7,541 nt of DNA from Lachnospiraceae bacterium (GTDB taxonomy: Bacteria; Bacillota; Clostridia; Lachnospirales; Lachnospiraceae), in contig JAILPU010000020.1 of assembly GCA_024699395.1 (NCBI GenBank), positions 1 through 7,541 of the forward strand. Reading direction: 5' to 3'. Made by a program: the position numbers and the translations under genes. Positions 7,036 to 7,541 of the stretch are shown here, in pieces (position 1 is the first letter of the stretch; each line of letters starts with the position of its first letter). The notes under the pieces are model-generated. The model did not search any database, was not told the origin of the DNA, and saw only the letters and a list, made by a program, of their open reading frames with translations.

Positions 7036-7541
7036 CTACCCAAAAAGTTCCACGCTGGTACGTTCCTCAAAGGGAGGTATTTTTACTTCTATATGTTCTG
7101 TTTTGGCGGTGGGTACGTTTTTACCCACATAATCGCCTCTTATGGGAAGTTCTCTGTGTCCTCTGTCAACTAAGACCGCAAGCTGTATGGAAGAAGCTCT
7201 TCCATGCTTTAATATGGCCTCCATGGCAGCTCTTACAGTTCGACCCGTATAAAGGACATCGTCCACTATTATCACTTTTTTGCCGGTTACATCAAAGGGT
7301 ATCTGGGATTTATGGAGAACCGGTTCGATACTTGCTTCCTCCAAATCGTCCCTGTAACAGGTGACGTCTATTGTTCCCACCGAAACCTTTATGCCTTCGA
7401 TATTTTCAATATTGCGGGCTATTATCTCGGCTATGGGAAGCCCCCGTCTCTTTATGCCGATAAGGCAAAGATTATCGGCCCCGTTGTTTCTTTCAAGTAT
7501 TTCATGGGAGATTCGTTTAAGAGCTCTTCCCACTCCGGCTT
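7036..7541 (-). CDS. pyrR: Bifunctional pyr operon transcriptional regulator / uracil phosphoribosyltransferase PyrR, 5'-partial
   Basis: The reading frame stays open to the right edge, so the start is missing: the first visible residues (K)[14 protein letters not shown] match the family about 10-15 residues in from the N-terminus. A GTG at 7533-7531 is in frame but is internal to the conserved region and should not be taken as the start. Family knowledge: PyrR binds the leader of pyr mRNA when UMP or UTP is high and promotes termination, and many members have weak uracil phosphoribosyltransferase activity. Seen, counting from that GTG codon: [13 protein letters not shown] (52-64), the PRPP-binding loop [13 protein letters not shown] (87-99), [18 protein letters not shown] (115-132) and DYVGKNVPT (134-142). 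The C-terminal end VELFG is intact. The gene heads the cluster, 29 bp before the uracil permease; the PyrR-responsive leader, if present, lies outside the window. Confidence 0.95.
   Translation of the reverse strand, partial: AGVGRALKRISHEILERNNGADNLCLIGIKRRGLPIAEIIARNIENIEGIKVSVGTIDVTCYRDDLEEASIEPVLHKSQIPFDVTGKKVIIVDDVLYTGRTVRAAMEAILKHGRASSIQLAVLVDRGHRELPIRGDYVGKNVPTAKTEHIEVKIPPFEERTSVELFG

Noticed and set aside
23..7173. Plus-strand open frames of 60-197 codons throughout the window
   Set aside because: They lie opposite well-supported minus-strand genes, lack matching ribosome binding sites and recognisable domains, and mirror the codon pattern of the real genes.
7531..7533. GTG as the pyrR start codon
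   Set aside because: The frame is open upstream to the window edge, the residues before it fit the conserved PyrR N-terminal region, and the result would be about 10-15 residues shorter than the family.

Overview
The window carries five protein genes, all on the minus strand, so transcription runs from high to low coordinates. Low-to-moderate GC, strong GGAGG-type ribosome binding sites, T-tailed hairpin terminators and a pyrR-led pyrimidine cluster all point to a Firmicute. Protein character and layout suggest class Clostridia, most likely a Lachnospiraceae-type gut or rumen bacterium; that placement is inference and was not checked by any search.

In transcription order: 7541-7036 is pyrR, cut at its 5' end by the window edge (a PRPP- and UMP-sensing RNA-binding attenuation regulator). 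29 bp later comes a uracil permease of the NCS2 family (7006-5684), closed by an intrinsic terminator (about 5677-5645). After a 107-bp gap with a possible promoter comes carB (5576-2361), a complete carbamoyl-phosphate synthase large subunit, with a strong intrinsic terminator right after its stop (2355-2329). A CaCA-family sodium/calcium antiporter (2304-1306) starts only 24 nt past that terminator. A 290-bp intergenic region (1305-1016) holds a group of inverted and direct repeats but no gene. Last is a TIM-barrel sugar phosphate isomerase/epimerase-type protein (1015-44), followed by a 28-bp second copy of its own 3' end at the window edge.

The first three genes form a pyrimidine module: uracil import, regulation by pyrimidine nucleotides, and the first committed supply of carbamoyl phosphate, which also feeds arginine synthesis. 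carA is not next to carB here. The antiporter and the isomerase have no clear pathway link to that module or to each other.

Most of the window is ordinary housekeeping and I see no convincing new multi-gene system. The points worth a second look are the repeat array upstream of the isomerase, the duplicated 3' tail of the isomerase gene, the terminator placed almost on top of the antiporter start, and carB without carA behind its own terminator.
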